Part shown: positions 16,803 to 25,628 of the stretch, one piece after another
Layout of the letters: each line of letters starts with the position of its first letter
How positions within the stretch are numbered: position 1 is the first letter of the stretch
Origin: an uncultured Bacteroidales bacterium
GTDB lineage: Bacteria > Bacteroidota > Bacteroidia > Bacteroidales > UBA1715
Assembly: GCA_937892155.1 (NCBI GenBank)
Contig: CALAUG010000047.1
Coordinates: forward strand, 10,520 to 74,519
Direction of reading: 5' to 3'
Length of the DNA stretch: 64,000 nucleotides
Translations under genes and position numbers: made by a program
Notes under the pieces: generated by a model
What the model saw: the letters and a program-made list of their open reading frames with translations, nothing else
Told to the model about the DNA's origin: nothing
Databases searched by the model: none

Positions 16803-19549
16803 TGAGAAAAATTCTTGCCATAGTATTACTATTGTTCCCATTGTTCGTTCTCTCACAAAATGTGAGCTATTACAATGGTCACGCAATTGAGACAGGAAAG
16901 GTAATAGTAAAATTTCATAAAAATGCATTAAAAAGTGCATCGGTACACACCGATGTTCATCAGCAGGATTTTGAAGTATATCTCCGTTCCATACAAGCGA
17001 ATAATTTTAAACAACAGTTTCCACAGTCAAAAATGCCAGCGAATTGCGAAAATTGTGTGGATATCAGTTCTATATATAGTTTTACATATTCGGCTGACGT
17101 TCCAATGGAAAAAGTGTTGTCGACACTAAATGCTATGTCAAATGTTGAATATGCAGAACCATCGTATATTGCCGAATTGTTGTTTGAACCAAACGACACG
17201 GAATATCCAAAGGGGAATTTATGGCATTTAAATACGTGTAAAGTTCTTGATGCGTGGGATATTGAGGAAGGTGACCCTGATGTTGTCGTCGCTATTGTTG
17301 ACGGTGGTATAGATATTATTCATGGTGATTTAATCAATCAGATTGCATACAACGTCAACGATCCAATAAACGGTATAGATGACGACGGAGACGGATACGT
17401 TGACAATTATAGAGGTTGGGATATTGCGGATAATGACAATAATCCTTCAAGTTCATCGGCAACAGAACACGGAACATACGTCGCGGGAATTGCCAGTGCT
17501 GAGGTTAATAATGAATTCGGTACAGCTGGAGTTGGATATAAGACGAAATTTATGCCTATAAAGGTTTGCCCCGAGGGTACTAGCAGTGTGACGGGTGGTT
17601 ATGAGGGTATTATTTATGCAGCGAACCAAGGTTGCAAAGTCATAAATTGCTCGTGGGGCGATGAAATTGGCACAAAATACGGGAACGATATTATAAATTA
17701 TGCGACATTTAATTGTGATGCATTGGTTGTCGCTGCTGCAGGAAATTCCGCAAGTTCGGTAATGTATTATCCTGCTTCGTATCCAAATGCGTTAAGTGTC
17801 GGTGGAACCGTTGCTGGCGATTTTGTCTGGGCAGAATCGGCAACAAAAGGATCGCATTATAATCGTTTCGTTGACATTTGTGCGCCGGCAAAAGGCTTTT
17901 ATTCAATAGCAAATAACAATAAAGTGATTGCGATGTCGGGTGGTGGAACTTCATTTTCATGCCCAATTGTTGCAGGAGCGGCTGCTTTGGTGAAAAGTAA
18001 ATATCCCGACTATTCAGCTCTACAAGTTGCAGAACAATTGTGTGTGTCTGCCGACGATTTGTATGAAATAAATAGCGAGGAAATGTACCGTGATAAACTT
18101 GGACACGGACGCTTAAATCTATACAAAGCATTGACAGATGATGTTATGCCAAGTATTCGCATTGTAAAAAGCGAGATTTCAAACCGCTCTCATCAGCCAC
18201 ATATTTATGCCGGCGATACCATAGATGTTAATGTTACATTCAAAAACTTTTTGCACGATGCAGAAAATGTTACTATTGCTGCAATTTGCGAAACGAGTAT
18301 TTTATCGGTTATTGATTGTAATGCGGTATTTGAATCAATAAAAAGTAACGAGGAAAAGCAGGCGACTTTCACATTCCGTGTATCGGCTACTTTGCCAACG
18401 GATTTGTCAACGTATTTTAAATTTACTTATGGTGCGGCTCACAAATACGTAAGTTACGAATATTTGCCAGCATCGTTTAATCCTGATTATTATGATTTTA
18501 CGAGTGGCAACATTAGCTCTACGGCAACACGCGATGGAAGTATAGCCGTTTATAATGTTAATGCGAACCAGAATGGTTTTAAATACAAAGATTTTGCTAA
18601 TTGTATCTATCAGGCTGGTCTTGTTTTGGCTCAAAATCAGAATACAATTTATTCGCGCTCAAATTGGCGTAATGATTTCGTACCAGGACAGTCCCCACAA
18701 ATATTGGAAAGTGACAGCTGCGATTTGCTGATTTATTCGGATTTTTTTACTCCAGATTCATTGCTTCCTATTCAGGAATATATTTATGCTTGGAATGATA
18801 TGGATGCACAGTTGTATGAATTCCGTTTGAAAAACGAACTGGATAGTACGTTGCATAATGTTAAATTCGGAACTTTTATTGATTGGGATATTCTCAATTC
18901 AGCATATAATCAAACGTGGTTTGTCGATAGCTTGCAGATGGTCGCAGCTGTAAGTGTTGATCCTCGTAGTTATTATGTAGGCTGGTTGCCACTTGATTAT
19001 CATAAAGTTGGCGTGTACGCTTTTAGCGTTGGTGAAGATATTTTGTATTATTCCGATGGATTTAATAACAACGAATTGTGGTACGCATTGAATAATTCGC
19101 AATGGTCGGCCGGAGCAAATTTTGTGTCTGGTAGGGAAATTGCGTCGTTCAATTATTGTACACTTGACAGCATTGCAGCATACGATTCTGTAGTTGTCCG
19201 TTATGCTTTGCTTGCTGCTGATACCAAAACTGAGCTGTACGAACTTGCCTATCAGTTAAAGCAGATATATAATCCCAATCCCAAAGAAGATGTTTCGGCA
19301 GTCAATTCTGAAGAAAATATTGTGGTTTCTTTGTCAAAAGAAAATGGGAACTATTTCATTCAGTATGAACAATCTAACAAACCTATATGCATACAAACCT
19401 ATGCAATGAATGGACAGCGTGACTTTTATGTGGAGCTGCTCCCAGAAAATCAAATAGGACAATATGTGTTGCCACAAAATTCTGGTTTGCACATTGTAGT
19501 TGTTCAGCGGGAAGGCAAAACCTACACATTTAAAATTACTGCAGAATGA
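16802..19549 (+). CDS. Secreted S8-family subtilisin-like serine protease
   Basis: A 915-aa protein. It has a signal peptide (residues 1-18, LFPLFVLSQ), an N-terminal inhibitor-like prodomain to about 140, then the S8 catalytic domain. The catalytic triad is D167 in AIVDGGID, H223 in EHGTYVAG and S384 in GGTSFSCP, with oxyanion Asn in AAAGNS. An acidic loop with DDDGDGYVDN around residues 196-205 looks like a calcium site. A long beta-rich region follows, and the last ~75 residues resemble a degenerate T9SS sorting domain. It starts on the mlaF stop codon and overlaps the next gene by ATGA. Confidence 0.92.
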   Translation: MRKILAIVLLLFPLFVLSQNVSYYNGHAIETGKVIVKFHKNALKSASVHTDVHQQDFEVYLRSIQANNFKQQFPQSKMPANCENCVDISSIYSFTYSADVPMEKVLSTLNAMSNVEYAEPSYIAELLFEPNDTEYPKGNLWHLNTCKVLDAWDIEEGDPDVVVAIVDGGIDIIHGDLINQIAYNVNDPINGIDDDGDGYVDNYRGWDIADNDNNPSSSSATEHGTYVAGIASAEVNNEFGTAGVGYKTKFMPIKVCPEGTSSVTGGYEGIIYAANQGCKVINCSWGDEIGTKYGNDIINYATFNCDALVVAAAGNSASSVMYYPASYPNALSVGGTVAGDFVWAESATKGSHYNRFVDICAPAKGFYSIANNNKVIAMSGGGTSFSCPIVAGAAALVKSKYPDYSALQVAEQLCVSADDLYEINSEEMYRDKLGHGRLNLYKALTDDVMPSIRIVKSEISNRSHQPHIYAGDTIDVNVTFKNFLHDAENVTIAAICETSILSVIDCNAVFESIKSNEEKQATFTFRVSATLPTDLSTYFKFTYGAAHKYVSYEYLPASFNPDYYDFTSGNISSTATRDGSIAVYNVNANQNGFKYKDFANCIYQAGLVLAQNQNTIYSRSNWRNDFVPGQSPQILESDSCDLLIYSDFFTPDSLLPIQEYIYAWNDMDAQLYEFRLKNELDSTLHNVKFGTFIDWDILNSAYNQTWFVDSLQMVAAVSVDPRSYYVGWLPLDYHKVGVYAFSVGEDILYYSDGFNNNELWYALNNSQWSAGANFVSGREIASFNYCTLDSIAAYDSVVVRYALLAADTKTELYELAYQLKQIYNPNPKEDVSAVNSEENIVVSLSKENGNYFIQYEQSNKPICIQTYAMNGQRDFYVELLPENQIGQYVLPQNSGLHIVVVQREGKTYTFKITAE

Positions 19550-20442
19550 GACGTTTTTTGGTATCAATACTTTGTTGTCTCTGTTTAAGCAATGTGTTTG
19601 CCCAAAATAGGTTTGCTAACATAGAAAATAGACTGATAGCAATCTATTCTAAAATATCTCGTTTTGCAAGTGAGGAAGAAAATGTGAAGAATAATGAATT
19701 GTTCAAGAATCTTCTTGATTCTGTATTGAAGTTGCCAGAATCGTATCATTATGAATTTAATAATTTAAAAATTGGAAAGGTGACGGCACCCGACCAGTCA
19801 TTCCGCATATTCACGTGGTTTATTGTACATACCAATGGAACGTATGAAACTCAGGGTTTCCTGCAACGTCAGATTAAGTCAACTGATAAGGTCGAAGTGT
19901 ATTTCCTAAAAGACAATGCTGCAAAATTAAAAGATCCTATGATGGCAAACTGTACGCCACAATCGTGGTATGGTGCAACTTATTATGAAATTAGACAGGA
20001 AAAGTACGATAACGTGACAACGTATATTTTATTAGGCTGGCGTCCGAATACTATATATACTCAAATCAAAGTGATAGAAACATTCCGTTTTGATAAAAAA
20101 GATAAACCTGCTTTTGGTCACCAAATCATTGAGTTTAAAGGTAAAGGTTATAAAAAACGTATTATATACGAATATTCTTCAAAGCAGACGATGATGCTCA
20201 GATATGAGAAAAAGAAGAAAATGATAGTCCTCGATCATATTGCGCCTTCCGATGACCGCTATACGGGCATATATGAATTTTACGGTCCTGATTTTTCTAT
20301 AGATGGCTATAAATTTAAGCAGGGGAAACTTCGCTATTTTCCCGATATAGATTTACATAGTCCACGCCAAAAGTTTTCGGATTATATTCCAGAAAAACTG
20401 AAAAAGAAGAAAACGCACGAAGAGGGTAGAAGTTTGTATTAA
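19546..20442 (+). CDS. Conserved exported hypothetical protein
   Basis: A 298-aa protein with a clear signal peptide (RRFLVSILCCLCLSNVFAQ). No domain of known function is recognised. Features seen are an alternating beta-strand-rich middle with many Tyr/Lys residues and a basic C-terminus (PEKLKKKKTHEE). The start ATG overlaps the protease stop (ATGA) and recO follows one base after its stop, so it is embedded in a protease-hypothetical-recO unit. The location is probably periplasmic. Confidence 0.75.
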   Translation: MRRFLVSILCCLCLSNVFAQNRFANIENRLIAIYSKISRFASEEENVKNNELFKNLLDSVLKLPESYHYEFNNLKIGKVTAPDQSFRIFTWFIVHTNGTYETQGFLQRQIKSTDKVEVYFLKDNAAKLKDPMMANCTPQSWYGATYYEIRQEKYDNVTTYILLGWRPNTIYTQIKVIETFRFDKKDKPAFGHQIIEFKGKGYKKRIIYEYSSKQTMMLRYEKKKKMIVLDHIAPSDDRYTGIYEFYGPDFSIDGYKFKQGKLRYFPDIDLHSPRQKFSDYIPEKLKKKKTHEEGRSLY

Positions 20443-20443
20443 T

Positions 20444-21160
20444 ATGCTCACCGAAACCGATGCCATAATCCTTCACACCATTAAATACTCGGAAACGAGT
20501 GTAATTGCGCATATCTATACGGAACAATTTGGTAATGGAACGTATATTATGAATAATGTGCGTACAAATCGTTCCAAAATGGCCCTATTCCAGCCACTGT
20601 CTTATGTCCACTTAAGCGTTATTCGGAAAAAAGATCCTAAACAAATTCACAGAATTACCAGCATTTCGTTTGCAATGGTGCCGGCAAATACTACGACAAA
20701 TGTGTATAAATCAACGATAGCACTGTTCGTGGGTGAGATAACGGATAGAATTTTTAAGGAAGAAGAACAGCAGTTTTCTTTCTTTCAGTTCCTGAAATCG
20801 TTTGTGCTTTTACTTGAAGAATCGGAACAGTATTTTGCAAATTTGCATATTCTTTATCTACTTCATGTTTGTCGTTTTATTGGTGTCACGCCAAAGAATA
20901 ATTATAGTCGGCAAGCACCTTATTTTTCACTTCGTCAGGCCCAATTTGTGGAAACAAACGAAGAGTACGAAACGCTTACTATTGATGATAGTCGGTTGTT
21001 TGGAAAAATTTTATGTACACAGGAAATCACCGACGTTGTTACGTTGAATCGGCTGGAGCGGCAGCATTTACTTCACATTATGATGCAGTACTACGACATC
21101 CATATCTGCAAAACCGAAAACATTAAATCGTTGACGGTACTTCAAATGGTTTTTGAGTAA
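20444..21160 (+). CDS. recO: DNA repair protein RecO
   Basis: A 238-aa protein. The N-terminal OB-fold region starts LTETDAIILHTIKYSETSVI, the typical RecO opening (TxAIVLxxxxYxExxxI), followed by an all-helical middle. RecO works with RecR to load RecA on gapped DNA and to anneal SSB-coated strands. The classical zinc-binding CxxC pair is not evident, as in several other Bacteroidetes RecO proteins. Translationally close to the upstream exported hypothetical. Confidence 0.9.
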   Translation: MLTETDAIILHTIKYSETSVIAHIYTEQFGNGTYIMNNVRTNRSKMALFQPLSYVHLSVIRKKDPKQIHRITSISFAMVPANTTTNVYKSTIALFVGEITDRIFKEEEQQFSFFQFLKSFVLLLEESEQYFANLHILYLLHVCRFIGVTPKNNYSRQAPYFSLRQAQFVETNEEYETLTIDDSRLFGKILCTQEITDVVTLNRLERQHLLHIMMQYYDIHICKTENIKSLTVLQMVFE

Positions 21161-21208
21161 AGATTATTGTTTAATGATCGGAGATTTTTCACCCATCTTA
21201 AACAACTA

Positions 21209-22255
21209 TTATGCATTTATCGTATACACTGTTTGCGTCGGGAATGCGAAATTTAGTCCGTTTACATTGAATTGACGCAATATTTCAAGGTTGACTTCCG
21301 ATTGCGTTCCGTAGTAATTCCCTGACTTCTTTATGAAATAAATGTAGGTGATTATCATTGCAAAATCGCCGTATTCCATAAATGTCACCGTCACTTCGTC
21401 TTCTATATTTGTGACGGTTTTTGGCAAATCACGTAACAATTGCATTGCCAAATCCATTTTTTCAGGAGTCGTATCGTATGTAAGCCCAAGTTTCAACACA
21501 ATTCTTGTTGAAGGTTCGGAGGTTACATTTTCTATTGCGTTGTCGACAACCTGCGAGTTTGGAATTGTAACTAAACGTCCGTCAAATGTCCGTAATCGTA
21601 AACTACGTAGACCAATGTGCATAACAAATCCGTCAAGTCCGTTGAATTTAATTCTGTCGCCTATATTGAATGGCCTGTCGAAAAATAATACAAATCCACC
21701 GAAAAGATTCTTAACCGTATCTTGAGCAGCCAATGCAACAGCAACACCACCAATACCAAGTCCTGCCAGCAATGTTCCAATTTCTATACCGACGTTGTGC
21801 ATTGCAACCAGAATACCAAACCCCCAAACGGTGTATTTCAATACGTGTTGAAGTATGGCAATCATACTTTTGTTCAATTTGGAACCTTCGTTGCCGGAAT
21901 ATTTAGTAAGTAGATTCTCTAAAATTCCGGAAAACAGTCGCGAAATCGCCCACGTGAAGTTTATAACAATAAGTACGGTGTAAATCTTACCCAGTGATTC
22001 GGTCGCACCTTCTGGCATATTTAAACGCTTCAATGCTCCCCATATTGATGCAAGCACTGCGGCAAACATAAATGGTGACTTGAATTTGTCAACCAACAAA
22101 TCGTCTAATGTAGATTCTGTTTTAGCAGCAATTTTGCCAAATACGTTGGTAAATATCCAGTATATGAGTTTTGCAATAAAAAATCCGGCGACCAATATGG
22201 CCAGCGAAATTAATATGTTAAGTAAACTGTTATTCCAAATAACGATGGTATTCAT
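21209..22255 (-). CDS. Small-conductance mechanosensitive channel (MscS family)
   Basis: A 348-aa membrane protein. Hydrophobic helices occur at about residues 12-35 and in the 60-100 region, then in the pore-forming TM3 region LLAGLGIGGVAVALAAQDTV. The cytoplasmic beta domain with FDRPFNIGDRI and TIPNSQV follows; both are hallmark MscS motifs (PF00924). It opens on membrane tension to release solutes during hypo-osmotic shock. ATG 22255. Convergent with recO. Confidence 0.95.
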   Translation of the reverse strand: MNTIVIWNNSLLNILISLAILVAGFFIAKLIYWIFTNVFGKIAAKTESTLDDLLVDKFKSPFMFAAVLASIWGALKRLNMPEGATESLGKIYTVLIVINFTWAISRLFSGILENLLTKYSGNEGSKLNKSMIAILQHVLKYTVWGFGILVAMHNVGIEIGTLLAGLGIGGVAVALAAQDTVKNLFGGFVLFFDRPFNIGDRIKFNGLDGFVMHIGLRSLRLRTFDGRLVTIPNSQVVDNAIENVTSEPSTRIVLKLGLTYDTTPEKMDLAMQLLRDLPKTVTNIEDEVTVTFMEYGDFAMIITYIYFIKKSGNYYGTQSEVNLEILRQFNVNGLNFAFPTQTVYTINA

Positions 22256-22327
22256 AGTTTAGATTTTTTGCAAAAATGAAAAATTTTTGGAAACAATATA
22301 CATATTGACAGTCAATAATAATGAAAA

Positions 22328-22399
22328 GAGTCATGAATCAAGAGAATTGATGATTTGTAAATTACATTTGCGATTTATGCCACTCTTGGCTCATGACTC
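22328..22399. repeat. Imperfect 17-bp inverted repeat and GACTCCTGATTCCT direct repeats
   Basis: GAGTCATGAATCAAGAG at 22328-22344 pairs with CTCTTGGCTCATGACTC at 22383-22399 with two mismatches. It is followed by two copies of a 14-base GACTCCTGATTCCT unit up to about 22420. It lies just after the comF stop (minus strand), where it may act as a terminator or be a dispersed repeat copy. Confidence 0.6.
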
Positions 22400-22423
22400 C
22401 TGATTCCTGACTCCTGATTCCTT

Positions 22424-23122
22424 TTATGCTAACGCAATACTTGCGAAACTGATTGCCTTTACTTTGGAATTTTTAAGGATAGTTTCGGCACACGAAATAC
22501 AAGTTGCTCCAGTGGTAATCACGTCGTCGAGTATGAGAATATGTTTGCCTTCGAGAATTGACGCATTGTTGACTTTGAAAATGTCTTGTACATTTTGTGA
22601 GCGCTCGTCTTTGTTTTTCTTTGTCTGTGTATTTGTATAGACCGTTCTGATGACTGCAGTGTCCAAAATCTCAATGTGTGTGACGTTTGTAATTCCTTGC
22701 GCCAAAATGCGGCTTTGATTATAGCCTCGTTTCCGTTCACGTTTGGGGTGAAGAGGGATTGGTACAATTGCGTCTATATCGTCGAGGAATCCTGATTTTT
22801 GCAATTCAACGCCGAACATTTCGCCTAATAAAATTCCAATATCGTCGCGTCCCTGATATTTCAGTTTATGTACGAGGTGTGCGAAATTCGTGTGTTTTTG
22901 ATAATTGAAAAATGCGGTAGCACGGACAAATGGTACTTGTCCAGCAAACATTTTTTCTGCAGGATTATGCTCCAAATTGTGTAGGTAAATCTGTGGAATG
23001 TCCAACAGACAATCCGTGCAGATTAAGTGCTCTCCATATCGTAGGCTGTTTCCGCAGACTTCGCACGTAGAAGGAAAGAATAGTTGAAATACGTCGCGAA
23101 GCCGTTCAAAAATTGCAAGCAC
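22424..23122 (-). CDS. comF: ComF family protein (phosphoribosyltransferase fold)
   Basis: A 232-aa protein. An N-terminal zinc-finger-like region with two Cys pairs (CEVCGNSL and CTDC) is followed by a type I phosphoribosyltransferase domain with the PRPP loop ILDDVITTGAT. ComF proteins take part in DNA uptake or processing in competent bacteria; elsewhere their role is uncertain. The start ATG shares a base with the ribE stop, so ribE and comF are co-transcribed. Confidence 0.9.
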   Translation of the reverse strand: MLAIFERLRDVFQLFFPSTCEVCGNSLRYGEHLICTDCLLDIPQIYLHNLEHNPAEKMFAGQVPFVRATAFFNYQKHTNFAHLVHKLKYQGRDDIGILLGEMFGVELQKSGFLDDIDAIVPIPLHPKRERKRGYNQSRILAQGITNVTHIEILDTAVIRTVYTNTQTKKNKDERSQNVQDIFKVNNASILEGKHILILDDVITTGATCISCAETILKNSKVKAISFASIALA

Positions 23123-23724
23123 TATTTAACGGTACCTTGTAGTTCCAAGTAGCGTGCTATGTATTTGCCAATAATGTCGAATTCCAAATTCACGCGTGTC
23201 CCAACCTGTATGTTGTGGAAATTCGTGTGTTCGTAGGTATATGGAATTATCGCTACCTGAAATGATTTTCTTTGTGAATTGACCACGGTCAAACTAACCC
23301 CATTTACCGTTACAGAACCTTTTTCAACGGTAATGTAATCCTTTTGTGCTGGTTCATATTCAAACGTGAAATACCAACTTCCATCGGCTTCGGCTACATT
23401 GGTGCAAACAGCGGTTTGGTCTACGTGACCTTGCACAATGTGCCCGTCCAGACGGCCGTTCATATTCATGCTGCGTTCAACGTTTACTTCGCTGCCAACA
23501 GTCAAATCCCCCAAATTCGACTTGATGAGCGTTTCTTGCATTGCAGTTACAGTATAGGTTGTGTCGGATTTACGGACAACGGTAAGGCACACGCCGTTGT
23601 GCGACACGCTTTGGTCTATGCCCAATTCCTTGACAAAACTGCAAGAAAGCGTAAAATGGATGTTTGTCTGGTCTTTTTCAATGCCAACTACTTTGGCACA
23701 TTCTTCAACTATTCCTGAGAACAT
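23122..23724 (-). CDS. ribE: Riboflavin synthase, alpha subunit
   Basis: A 200-aa enzyme that dismutates two molecules of 6,7-dimethyl-8-ribityllumazine into riboflavin. Two homologous lumazine-binding barrels are visible. The first starts at FSGIVEE and holds SHNGVCLTV; the second begins near GHIVQGHVD and holds VTVNGVSLTVV. Length is typical. A -7 element lies at 23748-23755. The short leader leaves no room for an FMN riboswitch. Other rib genes are not in the window. Confidence 0.96.
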   Translation of the reverse strand: MFSGIVEECAKVVGIEKDQTNIHFTLSCSFVKELGIDQSVSHNGVCLTVVRKSDTTYTVTAMQETLIKSNLGDLTVGSEVNVERSMNMNGRLDGHIVQGHVDQTAVCTNVAEADGSWYFTFEYEPAQKDYITVEKGSVTVNGVSLTVVNSQRKSFQVAIIPYTYEHTNFHNIQVGTRVNLEFDIIGKYIARYLELQGTVK

Positions 23725-23747
23725 ATCGTATATGGTTTATTTGCGGA

Positions 23748-23755
23748 CAAAGGTA
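23748..23755 (-). promoter_or_regulatory. -7 promoter element of ribE-comF
   Basis: The minus strand reads TACCTTTG, 23 bases before the ribE ATG. Confidence 0.55.
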
Positions 23756-23776
23756 TGAAATTAATTATGAATTGCA

Positions 23777-24493
23777 TCAGTGTTTCCAGCGTTTTATCGC
23801 TTCGTAGTCAGGCCTAATGGAAAGAATTTTATCATATACCTGATTTGCCTTGTCAAATTGTTTGTTGTCTTCGTAACTTTTGGCAAGAAACAAAAGTGCG
23901 TTCAAATAATACCAATTGCATTTATCGTTTTGATTCTGGTTTTCAATCAGTGTGATAGCTTTTTGAAATGATTTTATTGCATCACTGAAATTGCCACCAA
24001 TAAAAAGCGAATAACAATATTGCAGATTGCCGTATTCGGCCCAGCTGTACGGCGAATTCTTATCTATGGAAATGGCATCTTTTGCTGCAGCAAAACATTT
24101 TGGTAAACGATACACTGCGGTGATAGGGTTGTTCAGTGCTGCGTATGCGTAGTATGGAGATTTGAGTGCCAGTACTTTGTTACGGTAGGCTTCATTTTTC
24201 TCCAAATCTTCTATGTCTTTCTGTAGTCCTTCCAACTGAATGTCTATTTGTTTAGAATCTTTATCGTTGAATAGCAGGTAGGCAAGATAAAGATGTCGCA
24301 CAACGGCACGTTTAAATTGCAGTTCTGCAGAATATTTTTTATTGATTTCTGTCGTCAGTTCGTCAACAAATGTGTTCCACTCTTTCATATTTTGATTGAT
24401 GTACGAGGTCGTTATCCTACAATCAATCGTCTGTGTCTGCGCAGTGGCGTTCAGACAAACAAATAAAAAGCAGAAGAGAAGTATTTTTTTCAT
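23777..24493 (-). CDS. Exported TPR protein
   Basis: A 238-aa protein from ATG 24493; an in-frame TTG upstream at 24508 would add five residues before MKKILLF and is disfavoured. The signal peptide is KKILLFCFLFVCLNATAQ. The C-terminal half has TPR-like helices (SPYSWAEYGNLQYCYSLFIG, then FLAKSYEDNKQFDKANQVYD), which usually serve as protein-binding scaffolds. Its partner is unknown. It is 17 bases downstream of the AtpI-like gene on the same strand. Confidence 0.75.
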   Translation of the reverse strand: MKKILLFCFLFVCLNATAQTQTIDCRITTSYINQNMKEWNTFVDELTTEINKKYSAELQFKRAVVRHLYLAYLLFNDKDSKQIDIQLEGLQKDIEDLEKNEAYRNKVLALKSPYYAYAALNNPITAVYRLPKCFAAAKDAISIDKNSPYSWAEYGNLQYCYSLFIGGNFSDAIKSFQKAITLIENQNQNDKCNWYYLNALLFLAKSYEDNKQFDKANQVYDKILSIRPDYEAIKRWKH

Positions 24494-24510
24494 AACACAA
24501 AGTAACAAAC

Positions 24511-24882
24511 TTATTTCCTCATTTTGAAAAAGGTAAATTCAACAATAGTATAGATAAAAAAAAGTCCAACAATTACTAATCCGAACAATAATTTGTTGTC
24601 GCCCTGAAATATGTTTCCAACACCAATAAGTGGAAGCGTCAAAATAAGGTAGCACAAAAATTTTATGGAACGTATGAGAAGTATTTTTGACAAACTTGAT
24701 TTGTCTTTCCCATTGGTGAATAATGCGAACGCAATCTCTCCAAATACGTTTATCAATGCAAATACGGAAATAATTGTCAATACACCTTGTCTCCATTCAC
24801 TGCAAGGCAACGCAAACGCAATTGCGCAAAACACTATGAACAACGCAGCGTGGATACAAGCACGTGAAAGAAACAATTTCAT
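24511..24882 (-). CDS. AtpI-like four-helix membrane protein
   Basis: A 123-aa protein with about four predicted membrane helices (from ACIHAALFIVFCAIAFAL to LVIVGLFFIYTIVEFTF). Size, topology and position directly behind AtpZ, with an ATGA stop/start overlap, suggest the F-ATPase accessory subunit AtpI. Sequence alone gives no unique motif, so the assignment rests mainly on context. The F1FO structural genes are not next to it. Confidence 0.6.
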   Translation of the reverse strand: MKLFLSRACIHAALFIVFCAIAFALPCSEWRQGVLTIISVFALINVFGEIAFALFTNGKDKSSLSKILLIRSIKFLCYLILTLPLIGVGNIFQGDNKLLFGLVIVGLFFIYTIVEFTFFKMRK

Positions 24883-25097
24883 TCCTTATCCTTGAATTTT
24901 ATGAAGTCTTTAATGGCGAGATATATTGCTGCAAATACGGCAAACAGCGATACCACAACAGTACAAACTGGCTTGTCCATTCCAAAGACTTCGTCCAATT
25001 TCTGCCCTCCGAAAACTCCAAGCAGAATTACGGCAAGCATTTCAAAGCCAATGTTTGTGTATTTTATAAAATTATTGACGTTATTTTTTTTCAACAT
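24879..25097 (-). CDS. AtpZ/AtpI family ATP synthase accessory protein
   Basis: A 72-aa protein from ATG 25097; an alternative ATG at 25115 adds six residues. It has two membrane helices: FEMLAVILLGVFGGQKLD, with the typical GxxxGxxLD ending, and CTVVVSLFAVFAAIYLAIK. This is the ATPase_gene1 (PF09527) pattern. Family members assist magnesium/calcium transport or assembly of the F1FO rotor. The start overlaps the bactofilin 3' end, and the stop overlaps the next gene by ATGA. Confidence 0.8.
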   Translation of the reverse strand: MLKKNNVNNFIKYTNIGFEMLAVILLGVFGGQKLDEVFGMDKPVCTVVVSLFAVFAAIYLAIKDFIKFKDKE

Positions 25098-25446
25098 GAA
25101 CGTCTTTTTCTCCATTCATCTTACAACTACCAGTAAATATTGCTCCTGGTTCGATTGCAAGTTTGCTGGTAATGATGTCACCTATAAATTTTGCTGTCGC
25201 ACGTAAAGACAATAAATCTTTGATAGTTAATTTACCGTCAACAGAACCTTCTACATCGCAGTTCTGACAGGCTATTTCTCCTTTTACGTCTCCAGTTTTT
25301 CCAACTACGATTTTCCCTTTTGCATTGATGTTTCCGGCCAAAACACCGTCAATTCTCATATCTGTGTCGCAGGTAATGTCGCCTGTGATGATAGTTCCTG
25401 AAGTTATTAAGTTTGTAGAAAAAACTCCATTTTCGTTCTTAGCCAT
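25081..25446 (-). CDS. Bactofilin (polymer-forming cytoskeletal protein)
   Basis: A 121-aa protein from ATG 25446; a longer reading starting at 25539 is disfavoured because the promoter lies between. The DUF583/bactofilin (PF04519) beta-helix repeat is clear: ITGDITCDTDMRIDGVLAGN, then GKIVVGKTGDVKGEI and DVEGSVDGKLTIKDLL. Bactofilins self-assemble without nucleotide into filaments that place envelope enzymes. It leads the AtpZ/AtpI-like/TPR unit. Confidence 0.92.
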   Translation of the reverse strand: MAKNENGVFSTNLITSGTIITGDITCDTDMRIDGVLAGNINAKGKIVVGKTGDVKGEIACQNCDVEGSVDGKLTIKDLLSLRATAKFIGDIITSKLAIEPGAIFTGSCKMNGEKDVHVEKK

Positions 25447-25469
25447 ATCAGTAGTTTTTAGATTGAGTG

Positions 25470-25477
25470 CAAATATA
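25470..25477 (-). promoter_or_regulatory. -7 promoter element of the bactofilin operon
   Basis: The minus strand reads TATATTTG, 23 bases before ATG 25446. Confidence 0.5.
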
Positions 25478-25588
25478 CAAAATTGTGGAAAACAATATAC
25501 TAGTTGAGATGATTTTAAAAAGAATGAGTTGGAGAACAATGATTACTGAAAACTGAAAACTAATAACTCAACAAAACCTCAAAATTTA

Positions 25589-25596
25589 TATCTTTG
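25589..25596 (+). promoter_or_regulatory. -7 promoter element of aspS
   Basis: TATCTTTG, an exact TAnnTTTG match, ends 32 bases upstream of the aspS ATG. Confidence 0.55.
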
Positions 25597-25628
25597 CATT
25601 TGTCTTAATTAGAACTAAACAATACAGA

